This document shows, piece by piece, positions 45,234 to 54,277 of a stretch of DNA of 64,000 nt. The translations under genes and the position numbers were made by a program. The DNA lies in the NCBI RefSeq assembly GCF_001514235.1, contig NZ_KQ948929.1, forward strand, positions 175,566-239,565, in the 5' to 3' direction. Source of the DNA: Streptomyces caeruleatus (GTDB lineage: Bacteria > Actinomycetota > Actinomycetes > Streptomycetales > Streptomycetaceae). Every line of letters starts with the position of its first letter. Within the stretch, counting starts at the first letter, position 1. Under the pieces are notes generated by a model. The model was given only the letters and a program-made list of their open reading frames with translations. It had not been told where the DNA came from and ran no database searches.

Positions 45234-46699
45234 GTGGGTGAGCTGTTCATCGACGGCGAGTGGACACCGGCGGCGGCGGGTGGGCGGCGGGAGGTGGTCA
45301 ACCCGTACGACGCCTCGGTCGTCACCGGTGTCGACGAGGCCGACGCCTCCGACGTGGACCGCGCGGTGCGTGCCGCGCGGCGTGCCTTCGTCGAGGAGGA
45401 CTGGGCGAACGCTCCTTCCCGTCGGCGTGCCGACCTTCTGCTGCGCGTCCGGGACCTGCTGCTGCGGGACAGGGAGGACATCGCCCGCACCGAGACCCTC
45501 GACACCGGGAAGACGCTGACCGAGTCCCGTATCGACGTGGAGGACGTGGCGAACGCCTTCCGCTACTTCGCCGAGCTCGCGGGCAAGGACGGCGGCCGGG
45601 TCGTGGACGTCGGGCCGGACGTCCTGAGCCGGGTCGTCTACCAGCCGGTCGGCGTCTGCGCGCTCATCGCGCCCTGGAACTACCCGCTGTTGCAGGCCTC
45701 CTGGAAGGTCGCCCCGGCGCTCGCGGCCGGCAACACCTTCGTGCTCAAGCCGAGCGAGACCACCCCGCTCACCACGATCGCCATGATCCGGCTGATCGAG
45801 GAGGCCGGCGCACCGCCCGGCGTCGCCAACCTGGTGCTGGGTTCCGGGGCGACGGTCGGCGCTGCCCTGACCGCTCACCCCGACGTCGACCTGGTGTCCT
45901 TCACCGGCGGTCTGAACACCGGGCGCGCCATCATGGCCAGCGCCTCGGAGGGGCCGCGGAACATCGCCCTGGAACTCGGCGGGAAGAACCCCAACATCGT
46001 GTTCGCGGACGCCGACTTCGACGCCGCCGTGGACTACGCGCTGGACGCGGCCTTCCTGCATTCGGGGCAGGTCTGTTCGGCCGGTTCGCGGCTGCTCGTC
46101 GAGGACTCCCTGCACGACCGTTCGTCGAGGCGTACGCCGGCCGCGCCCGGGCGATCCGGCTCGGCAACGGCCTGGAGGAGGGCACGGAGAGCGGTCCGCT
46201 CAGCTCCGCCGAGCACCGCGAGAAGGTCGAGCGGTACATCGCCATCGGCCGCGAGGAGGGCGCCCGGCTCGTCACCGGCGGCGTCCGGCCCGACGACCCG
46301 GCGCTGAGCCGTGGCTTCTTCCTGCTGCCGACGATCTTCGCCGACTGCGACCGGTCCATGCGCATCGTCCAGGAGGAGGTCTTCGGCCCGGTCGTCACCG
46401 TCGAGCGTTTCCGCTCCGGGGACGAGGCGGTGGAACTGGCCAACGACACCCGCTACGGCCTGGCCGGCGGCGTGTGGACGTCCGACGCGAGCCGCGCCCA
46501 GCGCGTCGCCCAGCGACTGCGGCACGGGACTGTGTGGATCAACGACTTCCACCCTTACGTCCCGCAGGCCGAGTGGGGCGGATTCGGCCGCTCCGGCGTC
46601 GGGCGCGAGCTCGGCCCCACGGGGCTGCGTGAGTACCAGGAGGCCAAGCACATCTACCAGAACCTCTCCCCCGCCCCCTCCGGCTGGTTCAAGGGCTGA
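45234..46699 (+). pseudogene. Frameshifted betaine-aldehyde-dehydrogenase-like gene
   Basis: An aldehyde dehydrogenase of the betaine aldehyde dehydrogenase type, in two frames. The first (from GTG 45234, AAGGGGG upstream) holds LFIDGEWTPAA, VCALIAPWNYPLLQASWK, the Glu in LELGGKNPNI and the catalytic Cys in SGQVCSAGSR. At 46119-46120 one base is missing; the rest (FVEAYAGRARAIRLGNGL to WINDFHPYVPQAEWGGFG and EYQEAKH) continues in another frame. With the base restored, length and motifs are normal. As sequenced, the product lacks the C-terminal third and should be inactive. It leads an operon with a GMC oxidoreductase and a permease, as expected for choline-to-betaine oxidation. Confidence 0.8.
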
Positions 46700-46766
46700 C
46701 CAGAGCTGTCCGCAGACCTCCACAGCGTCCGCCCGTGGCACGACGACCACCGAGGAAAGGCACCGC

Positions 46767-48338
46767 ATGGCCACCACTCCCGCGCACGACGCAGAGTCCG
46801 CCTACGACTACGTCATCGTCGGCGGCGGCACCGCCGGCTGTGTGCTCGCCGCCCGGCTGAGCGAGGACCCCGACTGCCGCGTCTGCGTCGTCGAGGGCGG
46901 CCCCAGCGATGTCGGCGACGAGCGCATCCTGCGTCTGCGCAACTGGATCAACCTGCTGGGCTCGGAGTTCGACTACGGGTACACCACCGTCGAGCAGCCG
47001 CGCGGCAACTCGCACATTCTGCACTCACGCGCGCGCGTGCTCGGCGGCTGCTCCTCGCACAACACGCTGATCAGCTTCCTGCCGCTGCCGCAGGACCTCG
47101 ACGACTGGGTGGTCCGGGGCTGTTCCGGCTGGGACCCGGCACAGATCCTCCCCTACCGCGACCGGCTGCTCACGCAGATCGTCCCGGTCGCCGAGGCCGA
47201 CCGCAATCCGATCGCCAAGGACTTCGTCACCGCGGCCGCCCGTGCGCTCGGCGTCCCCGTCGTCGACGACTTCAACGCCCGACCCTTCACCGACGGCACC
47301 GGCTTCTTCTCACTGGCCTACCAACCGGAGGGCAACCTGCGTTCCTCGGCGTCCGTCGCCTACCTCCACCCCGCCCTGGAGAGGCCCAACCTCACCCTGC
47401 TCCTGGAGACCTGGGCCCACCGGCTGCTCACCGACGAGTCGGGGCGGCTGACCCGTGTGGTCGTCCGCGACGGCGACGGCCGGCCCGCCACCGTGCGTGC
47501 CGAGCGCGAACTTCTGCTGTGCGCGGGCGCCATCGACACTCCGCGGCTGCTGATGCTCTCCGGTATCGGTCCGGCCGACGAGCTGCGCGCCCTGGGCATC
47601 GAGGTAAGGGCCGACCTTCCCGGCGTGGGCGAGAACCTATTGGACCACCCGGAGTCGGTGATCGTCTGGGAGACGGCCGGTCCGCTGCCGCCCAACTCCG
47701 CGATGGACTCGGACGCCGGCCTGTTCCTGCGTCGCGACACGCGCCAGCCGCGCCCCGACCTGATGTTCTACTTCTACCAGGTGCCCTTCACCGTCAACAC
47801 CGAACGTCTGGGCTACCCCGTGCCGCAGTACGGAGTGTGTATGACGCCGAACGTGCCGCGGGCCCGCTCCACCGGCCGGATGTGGCTGCGCAGCGCCGAC
47901 CCGGCCGAACACCCGGCCCTGGACTTCCGGTACTTCACCGACCCCGACGGCCACGACGAGCGCACCATCGTGGAGGGGCTGCGGGTCGCCCGCGAGGTCG
48001 CCGCGACCGACCCGCTGCGCGACTGGCTCCTCCGGGAGGTCGCGCCCGGGCCGGACGTCGTCACCGACGCGGACCTGTCGGAGTACGGACGGCGTGCCGC
48101 GCACACCGTCTACCATCCGGCGGGCACCTGCCGCATGGGCGCCCCGGACGACCACATGGCCGTCTGCGACCCGGAGTTGAGGCTGCGAGGCGTCGACGGC
48201 GTACGTATCGTCGACGCGTCGGTGTTCCCGACGATGCCCACCATCAACCCGATGGTGACGGTCCTGCTCGCCGCCGAACGCGCCGCCGACCTGATCACCG
48301 GCCGCCCCGGGCCCGCGGATCGGGGGGCCGCGCAGTGA
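46767..48338 (+). CDS. GMC oxidoreductase (choline-dehydrogenase-like)
   Basis: A 523-residue FAD enzyme of the glucose-methanol-choline family. FAD motif YVIVGGGTAGCVLAARLSED at the N-terminus; RVLGGCSSHN; signature 2 GAIDTPRLLMLSGIGP; and the C-terminal active-site region YHPAGTCRMG with the catalytic His, then NPMVTVLLAAERAADLI. Choline dehydrogenase (BetA) belongs here, and the neighbouring aldehyde dehydrogenase and amino-acid/amine permease fit choline or another amino alcohol as substrate. GAGGAAAGG lies seven bases before the ATG. Its TGA overlaps the permease GTG. Confidence 0.88.
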   Translation: MATTPAHDAESAYDYVIVGGGTAGCVLAARLSEDPDCRVCVVEGGPSDVGDERILRLRNWINLLGSEFDYGYTTVEQPRGNSHILHSRARVLGGCSSHNTLISFLPLPQDLDDWVVRGCSGWDPAQILPYRDRLLTQIVPVAEADRNPIAKDFVTAAARALGVPVVDDFNARPFTDGTGFFSLAYQPEGNLRSSASVAYLHPALERPNLTLLLETWAHRLLTDESGRLTRVVVRDGDGRPATVRAERELLLCAGAIDTPRLLMLSGIGPADELRALGIEVRADLPGVGENLLDHPESVIVWETAGPLPPNSAMDSDAGLFLRRDTRQPRPDLMFYFYQVPFTVNTERLGYPVPQYGVCMTPNVPRARSTGRMWLRSADPAEHPALDFRYFTDPDGHDERTIVEGLRVAREVAATDPLRDWLLREVAPGPDVVTDADLSEYGRRAAHTVYHPAGTCRMGAPDDHMAVCDPELRLRGVDGVRIVDASVFPTMPTINPMVTVLLAAERAADLITGRPGPADRGAAQ

Positions 48339-48835
48339 CCGGTCCGCAGCCTCCCGCACCGGCGTCCGGCGCCCCCGGCGGGGAACCCGGCTCGGAGTTC
48401 CGCAAGGACATGGGCCCGTGGGCGAACTTCGCCCTCGGCTTCACCTACCTCTCCCCGGTGGTGAGCACCTACACCCTCTTCGGCACGGCGCTCGCCGAGG
48501 GCGGACCACCGATGATCTGGGCGTTCGTGCTCGCGGGCTGCGGCCAGTTCCTGGTCGCGCTGATCTTCGGCGAGGTCGTCGCGCAGTACCCCATCGCCGG
48601 CGGTGTCTACCCCTGGGCCCGGCGGCTGTGGGGCAAACGCTGGGCGTGGATGACCGGCTGGGTGTACATGTGGGCGCTGCTGGTGACCATCACCTCGGTC
48701 GCCTACGGCGCCGGGCCCTACATCGCCATCCTCTTCGGCTTCAAGACCTCCGTGCACAACACCGTGCTGTGCACGGCGGTGCTCATCGTGGTCGCCGTCC
48801 TCATCAACTACATGGGCACCAAGGCCTTGTCGGTG
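48335..48835 (+). pseudogene. APC permease, 3' part missing
   Basis: The first about 167 codons of an amino acid/polyamine/organocation permease. From GTG 48335 (overlap GTGA with the GMC gene) it reads FRKDMGPWANFALGFTYLSP, GGVYPWARRLWGKRWAWMTG and INYMGTKALS, covering about five of the usual twelve spans. At about 48825-48836 homology ends and the strand continues as the antisense of a HEAT-repeat gene. The open frame runs to 49585 but is not permease-like. The end was lost by a rearrangement. Confidence 0.8.
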
Positions 48836-50078
48836 TACGTGTCGAGGAGCGAGAGCGCGGCGGCCCGGACGTCGGCCGATGGGGTCCGGTCCGCGGTCCG
48901 CCGTAGGCCGGGCAGCGCTTCGGCGAGGCCGATCAGCGCGTTGTGCGTCTTCCAGACGGTGTGCGGGTCGGCGGCGAGGTGGGCGACCAACGCCCGGGCC
49001 ACGGAACGGCGTTCCCAGGGGCGGAGTCCGTGGTCAACCAGCGCTTCCAGACCGTCCACCGCGCCCGCGCGCACCTGGCCGTCGCCGTCGTCCAGCAGGG
49101 GAAGCAGCAGCCATACGGCGTCCCATCGGCCCGCCTGCCCGATGGCTTTCGCGACCGCCGCACGCGTACGGCCGGGCAGCGCGGGGTCGTTGGCGGCGGT
49201 GCGCAGGACCCCGGCGGCGGCCCGGGTCCCGGCGGCTCCCAGCGCGTACGCGGCGGAGGTGCCGGCGGCGGCATCGCCGAGCCATCGTGTCGCGGGCCCG
49301 GTCACGCGTTCCTCTCCGCGCCGACCGAGGCCACCCAGCAGCGCGGCCGCGACGTTCGCGTCCCGTTCCGTCTCCAGTGCCCCGATCAGGGCGTCCCGCG
49401 TCCGCGTGGCCTCGACGTCGAACAACCGGGCGGCCACCGCGATCCGCACCTCGGCGGACACGGCGTGGAGCCCCGTGACCAGTGCGTCGTGGAGGCGCTC
49501 GGCCACTTCCCGGGAAGCAGTTCGAGAGCCCGTACGCGAGCGGCGTCCGCGCCCTGCTCGGCCGTACGCAGCACCTCGGCGCTGACGGCCGGGTCGTCCA
49601 GGAGGCGGTACAGCAGAACGCGGGCGCGTCCCCACACGGCTGGGTCCTCGTCGCCCAACAGGGCCACCAGCGCGGGAGCGTGCCCCGGCAGGCCCAGGGC
49701 TCCCAGACCGTCGAGGGCGTTGATCCGCAGGTGCCGGTCAGGGTCGCGGAGCAGACGTGCGTAGGCGTCCACGGTGGCCGGGCCGTCGAGCCCGAGCCGG
49801 ATCGCGGCGCGCGAGGCGCGGCGCCGGACCCACGGGTCCTCGTCGCCCATCAGAGCGGGCAGCGCCGCACGGCCCGCCTCGGCGACCCCGAGTCGGCCGA
49901 GGCCCGCGGCCACGGCCTCACGCACCTCGGGCGCACGGTCGTCGGCCGCTGTGACGAGCACCCACGCGTGCTCGTCCCGTCCGGCCCTGCCGAGCCCTTT
50001 GGCCGCGGCCGCTCGCCGCCAGGTGTCGCCGTCCTTCAACTCCCGCAGGAAGAAGGCGATCTGCTGTTCCGATCCCAT
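48836..50078 (-). pseudogene. HEAT-repeat protein, frameshifted and 3' truncated
   Basis: A HEAT/PBS-lyase-type repeat protein read from 50078 (MGSEQQIAFFLRELKDGD). About ten helical pairs of roughly 31 residues are visible (for example RAPEVREAVAAGLGRLGVAE, DPWVRRRASRAAIRLGLDG). At about 49510-49513 one base is missing: ALELLPGK ends the first frame and EVAERLHDALVTGLHAVSAE continues in the next. The repeats run to the permease joint near 48836 without a native end. Such proteins are scaffolds; the partner is not visible. Confidence 0.72.
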
Positions 50079-50166
50079 GAACACCCCGACGAATTGGACT
50101 GGTGAGTCGGCCGGAGGTTGTACCGGAGCAGATCCGTGGGCGCGTTGACGTAAGAAGCAGACCGCG

Positions 50167-50208
50167 AACTCCATATTCCTGCCCGATTCCGGGCAGGAAT
50201 ATGGAGTT
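50167..50208. promoter_or_regulatory. Long perfect palindrome in a divergent region
   Basis: Perfect 18-base arms (aactccatattcctgccc at 50167-50184 and its complement at 50191-50208) around gattcc. It is much richer in A/T than its surroundings and lies between the divergent HEAT-repeat and HAD genes. It may be an operator or a strong RNA hairpin, or the scar of a mobile element. Confidence 0.7.
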
Positions 50209-50309
50209 TCGATGTCTGGGGGACCTAGGGTGATCGCTCGTGATCACCCGCTTCGGCGTCCTCGTCCGAGCGGGCCGCTTCAGCATCACCCGGGCGAAAG
50301 GGGCAACAC

Positions 50310-51014
50310 ATGCGCTCGCTTCCCACCGACGCGGAGGCCGTGGTCTTCGACTGCGACGGTCTCCTGGTCAACACCGAAGACTGCTGGACCGTGGCGGAAA
50401 CGGCGATCTTCGCCGGACACGGCCTGCCCTTCGGCCCCGTACAGAAGGCCCTGGTCCTCGGCCGCACCCTGGAAGCCGCGGGGCAGGCCATGGCCGACCA
50501 CTTCGGGCGGCCCGGCGCCGCCGCGGAGATCTGTGCCGAACTCGTCGAAAGGGTGCGCGGCGAGCTCGCCCGGGGCGCCACGGCCCTTCCCGGAGCAGTG
50601 GAGTTGGTGCGCGCCTGCCGGACGCGTGTCCCCATAGCGGTGGCCAGCAACAGCCCACGCGAGCTCCTGGACCTCGCCCTCGAATCGGCCGGGCTCATGG
50701 ACTGCTTCACCCACACGTTCGCCGCCGACGAGGTGCGCTCCCCCAAGCCCGCACCGGACCTCTACCTCACGGCCTGCGCCGCACTCGGCGCCGCCCCGAA
50801 CCGCTCCGTCGCCTTCGAGGACTCGGCCACCGGCATCACCTCCGCACGCACCGCCGGCCTCCACGTGGCCGTCGTCCCGTCCCTCCCCGGGAGCGACCTC
50901 GACCACGACTGGCTGGGCACCAGCCTGGCCGATCCCCAGCTGCTGGGCTGGGCGAGGGGGCTGGGCCGCCGGGACTCCCTGGCCCGCCGGCCACTCGCAC
51001 CGAGGCTTGCGTGA
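50310..51014 (+). CDS. HAD-family hydrolase (beta-phosphoglucomutase-like)
   Basis: A 234-residue haloacid-dehalogenase-type phosphatase or mutase. Motif I FDCDGLLVNTE with nucleophile Asp14 (DxD), motif II ASNSPRE, motif III Lys in RSPKPAPDLYL, and motif IV FEDSATGI are all present, with the helical cap inserted after motif I as in subfamily IA. Substrate unknown, probably a sugar phosphate. GAAAGGGG precedes the ATG. It is intact although both neighbouring regions are decayed. Confidence 0.88.
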   Translation: MRSLPTDAEAVVFDCDGLLVNTEDCWTVAETAIFAGHGLPFGPVQKALVLGRTLEAAGQAMADHFGRPGAAAEICAELVERVRGELARGATALPGAVELVRACRTRVPIAVASNSPRELLDLALESAGLMDCFTHTFAADEVRSPKPAPDLYLTACAALGAAPNRSVAFEDSATGITSARTAGLHVAVVPSLPGSDLDHDWLGTSLADPQLLGWARGLGRRDSLARRPLAPRLA

Positions 51015-51064
51015 CATGCTGGGTAGACGACTGGACCCGGGCGCACCCAGAGGTGGAGGACGCG

Positions 51065-52312
51065 ATGGACTGGGCTCGGTTCGCGGAGGACATGGCGGCG
51101 ATGGCGCGGGACCTTCTCGCCCAGGAGTCCGTCGATGCCACCCTGGAACGGATCACCCGCTCGGCGACGGAGCTGGTGGAGGGCTGTGACGCGGCCGGCA
51201 TCCTGGTCCTGACCGGCGAGAAGGTCCATACGCTGGCCCCCAGCGACGAACTGGTCACGGCGAGTGACCAGCTTCAGGAGCGGTTGAGGGAGGGGCCCTG
51301 CTTCGACGCCGCCCGTACCAAGGAGGGCGAGCGGGTCTTCCGTATTCCGGACTTCACCCGGGAGCAGCCGCGCTGGCCGGCCTTCGCCCCGCAGGCCAAC
51401 CAGCTCGGGGTGGGCAGCATGATGGGTTTCCTGCTGTACACCGCGGACGAGGAACTCGGGGCCCTGAACGTCTACTCCCGCAAGCCGGGCGCGTTCACCG
51501 AGGTCAGCGAGCTGGCCGGCTGGCTGCTGGCCTCCCACGCCGCCGTCGCCTTCTCCAGCGCCCGCACCCACTCCCAGATGGAACGGGCGGTCGCCACCCG
51601 CCACATCATCGGCGAGGCCATGGGCATCCTCATGGGCAGCCACCACCTCACCGAGCAGCAGGCGTTCGACACGCTGCGCCGGTACTCGCAGGAGAACAAC
51701 GTCAAGCTCCGTGAGGTCGCCCGCCGGATCTGTGAGTACGGCAGCCTGTCATGGCCCGCGGGCGGCTCCCCCAGCTCGTGGTCTGAACCAGAGGAGCCTG
51801 GCCGGGCCGGCCCCCAAGGGGAACGCAGCTCAGCCCGGCCTAACCGCCAAGTCCCCAGCCTCACGGGTTTCACGCGGTCCGACCGCAGGCATTGTCGGCT
51901 CCCGGACCGTGCCTCAGCCGTGAGGTGGCTGTCAGCGACGTCTCACCAGGGCGCGCCGGCCCGCTTCTCGGAGGACGAGGTCGGCGGTCTCCTCGGCGGT
52001 GAGGGCCGCGCTGTCCGGCCACCATCCGGCGTCGCCGAGCTCGCGCCGCATCCCGGCTTCGAGATCCTCGTAGCCGTCGAAGGCGAACTGCTCGGAGAGG
52101 AAGAAGTCCAGCTGCTCTCGGTCGGGGCTCACCCAGTCGATCACGGGGGTGAAGCCCGCGTCGGAGAAGTGTCCGCCAGGCTGCACAGGTTGCGGTTGCA
52201 GAGCTCCACCTGCCGCGCCGCCTCCTCGGCGGGTTCCCCGAGGGGCCCGACGCGACCGCTGACGATCAGCCTGCCGACGAGGGCCGGGCCGAGTGCGGCA
52301 GGCGTTCGGTGA
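51065..52312 (+). CDS. GAF-ANTAR regulator with run-on tail
   Basis: Residues 1-170 form a GAF domain (ELVEGCDAAGILVLTGEKVH, GPCFDAARTKEGERVF) and about 175-235 an ANTAR RNA-binding domain (RHIIGEAMGILMGSHHLTEQ, then NNVKLREVARRICEYG). ANTAR proteins bind two-hexaloop RNA hairpins and prevent termination. GGAGG lies five bases before ATG 51065. After about residue 228 the frame does not look native: it runs 180 codons antisense to a decayed gene. A one-base shift near 51750 would give MARGRLPQLVV and a stop at 51788, a plausible real end. So the 415-residue length is probably the result of an indel or a joint. Confidence 0.65.
   Translation: MDWARFAEDMAAMARDLLAQESVDATLERITRSATELVEGCDAAGILVLTGEKVHTLAPSDELVTASDQLQERLREGPCFDAARTKEGERVFRIPDFTREQPRWPAFAPQANQLGVGSMMGFLLYTADEELGALNVYSRKPGAFTEVSELAGWLLASHAAVAFSSARTHSQMERAVATRHIIGEAMGILMGSHHLTEQQAFDTLRRYSQENNVKLREVARRICEYGSLSWPAGGSPSSWSEPEEPGRAGPQGERSSARPNRQVPSLTGFTRSDRRHCRLPDRASAVRWLSATSHQGAPARFSEDEVGGLLGGEGRAVRPPSGVAELAPHPGFEILVAVEGELLGEEEVQLLSVGAHPVDHGGEARVGEVSARLHRLRLQSSTCRAASSAGSPRGPTRPLTISLPTRAGPSAAGVR
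51932..52170 (-). pseudogene. C-terminal gene fragment
   Basis: About 78 codons ending at 51932: PVIDWVSPDREQLDFFLSEQ and GWWPDSAALTAEETADLVLR are compact, protein-like sequence with normal codon bias, but no start or N-terminal part is present. Family not recognised. It lies antisense under the tail of the GAF-ANTAR frame. Confidence 0.5.
52175..52296 (-). pseudogene. RidA-like fragment
   Basis: About 40 codons reading GRLIVSGRVGPLGEPAEEAA, then RQVELCNRNL. This matches the central strand and helix of the RidA/YjgF family (pattern LFVSGQ, then QTRQVLENL). Both ends are missing and it is in a different frame from the fragment next to it. Confidence 0.5.
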
Positions 52313-52339
52313 GGAGCCGGGTCCCCGTCGGCTTCCCCG

Positions 52340-52459
52340 GCGATCCGCCCGCTGGTCACCGTGCAGAAGGACGTCATGGAGCACCACGGGCAGAAGCTCT
52401 TCTACTTCACCGACGCCGACGGCTACGTCATCGCCGTCACACAGAAACAGACCTGGTAG
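52340..52459 (+). pseudogene. VOC-like C-terminal fragment
   Basis: About 38 codons with a proper stop: VMEHHGQKLFYFTDADGYVI, then AVTQKQTW. The FYFTDADGYVI pattern is the last strand of glyoxalase/VOC domains. No N-terminal part is present. The remaining bases up to the lipase gene hold nothing I recognise. Confidence 0.45.
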
Positions 52460-52595
52460 CCCCGCGGCAGAGCCGCACGAATGAAAGCCGCTACTCGGAC
52501 GGAGGTCTCGGGTGCGGTTCGGCCACGGAGTCGGCCGGCGCTCCCCGAGGATCTTGGTCGTCCGTTCGTGACCGACCCTGACGAGGAGCGGAAGT

Positions 52596-53585
52596 ATGTC
52601 CCATCGCCCTGCCCGACCCGTGCCGCGTTCCCGCCTGATCACCTGGTGGGCGACGATCGGGGCCGTCACGGCTCTGGCACTCGGTCTCCCGGGCACCGCG
52701 GGCGCGGCTGCCGGCCCGATCCCGCCCCCGGGGGCCGTCGCCGCCCCCGCGGCCCTCATCCGGGGAACCCTCCAGCCGGACACCCCGCCGCCGGGCGCCA
52801 ACGACTGGACGTGCCGGCCGACCGCCGCGCACCCCCGGCCCGTCGTCCTGCTGCACGCGACCCTGACGAACGCTCACATGAACTGGGGCATGCTGTCGCC
52901 CCAGCTCAAGGACGAGGGTTACTGCGTCTTCGCGCCGAACTACGGCGGCAAACCGGGAGTTCCGTTCAAGGCGACCGGCCATGTCCCCGACTCGGCCCGC
53001 GAGATCGCCCGCTTCGTCGACCGGGTGCTCAAGGCGACCGGTGCCCGGCAGGTCGACCTGGTGGGGCACTCCCAGGGCGGCGGCGTACTGCCCCGCTGGT
53101 ACCTGCGCTTCGAAGGCGGTACCAACCCGGCGAAGCCGTCGCGCAACAAAGTACGCAGGCTCGTCGGACTGGCCCCGTCCAACCACGGCGCCTCCGTGTC
53201 CGGTCTGGGCACCCTCACCACCGCGCTCGGCCTCAACGCGACCGTGTCCGCCGTGGCGGGGCAGGCGTACGCGGACCAGATGGTGGGGTCCGAGGTGAAC
53301 AGGAAACTGGACCGGGGCGGCGACACCCAGCCGGGCGTCGACTACACGGTCATCGCGACCCGGTACGACGAAGTGGTCACGCCGTACTCCAACCAGTTCC
53401 TCACGGCGGGGCCGGGCGCGAAGGTGCGCAACATCACGATCCAGGACGTCTGTCCCCAGGACCTCTCCGAGCACATCTCGATCGCCTACGACTCCAACGC
53501 CATGCGGCTCGTACTCAACGCCCTGGATCCCGCGCACGCCGAGCCCGTGGACTGCCGGCTCTCGGCACCCCTGCTGGGCGGCTGA
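52596..53585 (+). CDS. Secreted lipase/esterase (alpha/beta hydrolase)
   Basis: A 329-residue exported triacylglycerol-lipase-like enzyme. Signal peptide about 1-38 (LITWWATIGAVTALALGLPG, ending AGAAAGP). The mature enzyme has VVLLHATLTNAHMNW, the elbow VGHSQGGGVLPRW with the nucleophile Ser, an Asp in RYDEVVTPYSN and a His in SEHISIAYD that complete a triad, and Cys pairs for disulphides. It would hydrolyse ester bonds outside the cell. GGAGCGGAAG lies before the ATG. It follows the gene-fragment region but is itself intact. Confidence 0.87.
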   Translation: MSHRPARPVPRSRLITWWATIGAVTALALGLPGTAGAAAGPIPPPGAVAAPAALIRGTLQPDTPPPGANDWTCRPTAAHPRPVVLLHATLTNAHMNWGMLSPQLKDEGYCVFAPNYGGKPGVPFKATGHVPDSAREIARFVDRVLKATGARQVDLVGHSQGGGVLPRWYLRFEGGTNPAKPSRNKVRRLVGLAPSNHGASVSGLGTLTTALGLNATVSAVAGQAYADQMVGSEVNRKLDRGGDTQPGVDYTVIATRYDEVVTPYSNQFLTAGPGAKVRNITIQDVCPQDLSEHISIAYDSNAMRLVLNALDPAHAEPVDCRLSAPLLGG

Positions 53586-53667
53586 AACGTCGGCCGCTCA
53601 CCCGGTTCGCGGCGTGCCACACCCCGCCGGTTCGACCTGGGCCCGCCTCTTGTGGAGAATCAAGGTC

Positions 53668-54162
53668 ATGAGCGAGAACGTCTTCTTCAAGGTTTCGGCT
53701 GGTGGCAAGGACCTCGGCCGCATTGTCTTCCGGCTGTTCGACGACGTCGTGCCCAAGACGGCACGCAACTTCCGTGAGCTGGCGACCGGTCAGCACGGCT
53801 TCGGGTACAAGGGTGCCCCCTTCCACCGGGTCATCCCGGAGTTCATGCTCCAGGGCGGTGACTTCACCAACGGCAACGGCACCGGTGGCAAGAGCATCTA
53901 CGGTGAGACGTTCGCGGACGAGAACTTCCAGCTGAAGCACGACAGGCCGTTCCTGCTCAGCATGGCCAACGCGGGCCCGGGCACCAACGGCTCGCAGTTC
54001 TTCATCACCACCGTGGTGACGCCGTGGCTGGACGGCAAGCACGTCGTCTTCGGCGAGGTCGTCGAGGGCGAGGACGTGGTCAAGGCCGTCGAGGCGCTGG
54101 GCACCCGCTCCGGCTCGACGAGCACGAAGATCGTCATCGACGACTGCGGCGTCGTCGTCTGA
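53668..54162 (+). CDS. ppi: Cyclophilin-type peptidyl-prolyl isomerase
   Basis: A 164-residue cyclophilin that speeds cis-trans isomerisation of Pro peptide bonds in the cytosol. The core motifs are FHRVIPEFMLQGGDFTNGNG (catalytic Arg and Phe, Gln), FLLSMANAGPGTNGSQFFIT and WLDGKHVVFGEV. There is no signal peptide. The start at 53668 (MSENVFF) fits the family; GGAG lies 12 bases upstream. A strong bidirectional terminator follows. Confidence 0.95.
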   Translation: MSENVFFKVSAGGKDLGRIVFRLFDDVVPKTARNFRELATGQHGFGYKGAPFHRVIPEFMLQGGDFTNGNGTGGKSIYGETFADENFQLKHDRPFLLSMANAGPGTNGSQFFITTVVTPWLDGKHVVFGEVVEGEDVVKAVEALGTRSGSTSTKIVIDDCGVVV

Positions 54163-54191
54163 CCCAGCCGTAGCGCATATCCGGTCCACTC

Positions 54192-54230
54192 AGGTCCGTC
54201 AGGCCCGCACCGCGGGGGCCTGACGGACCT
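54192..54230. terminator. Bidirectional terminator
   Basis: Perfect 15-base arms (aggtccgtcaggccc at 54192-54206 and its complement at 54216-54230) around a nine-base loop, followed by a T-rich stretch on the plus strand. It lies between the convergent cyclophilin and dehydratase genes. Confidence 0.85.
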
Positions 54231-54277
54231 GTTCCTTTCCCGTTCCTCTTCCCGGCCGGTCGGCGGGCCGTCCGGGG

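Noticed and set aside
45234..46699. Treating the aldehyde dehydrogenase as two genes
   Set aside because: The two frames join within one family motif (LHDR-FVEAY) with a single missing base, so it is one broken gene.
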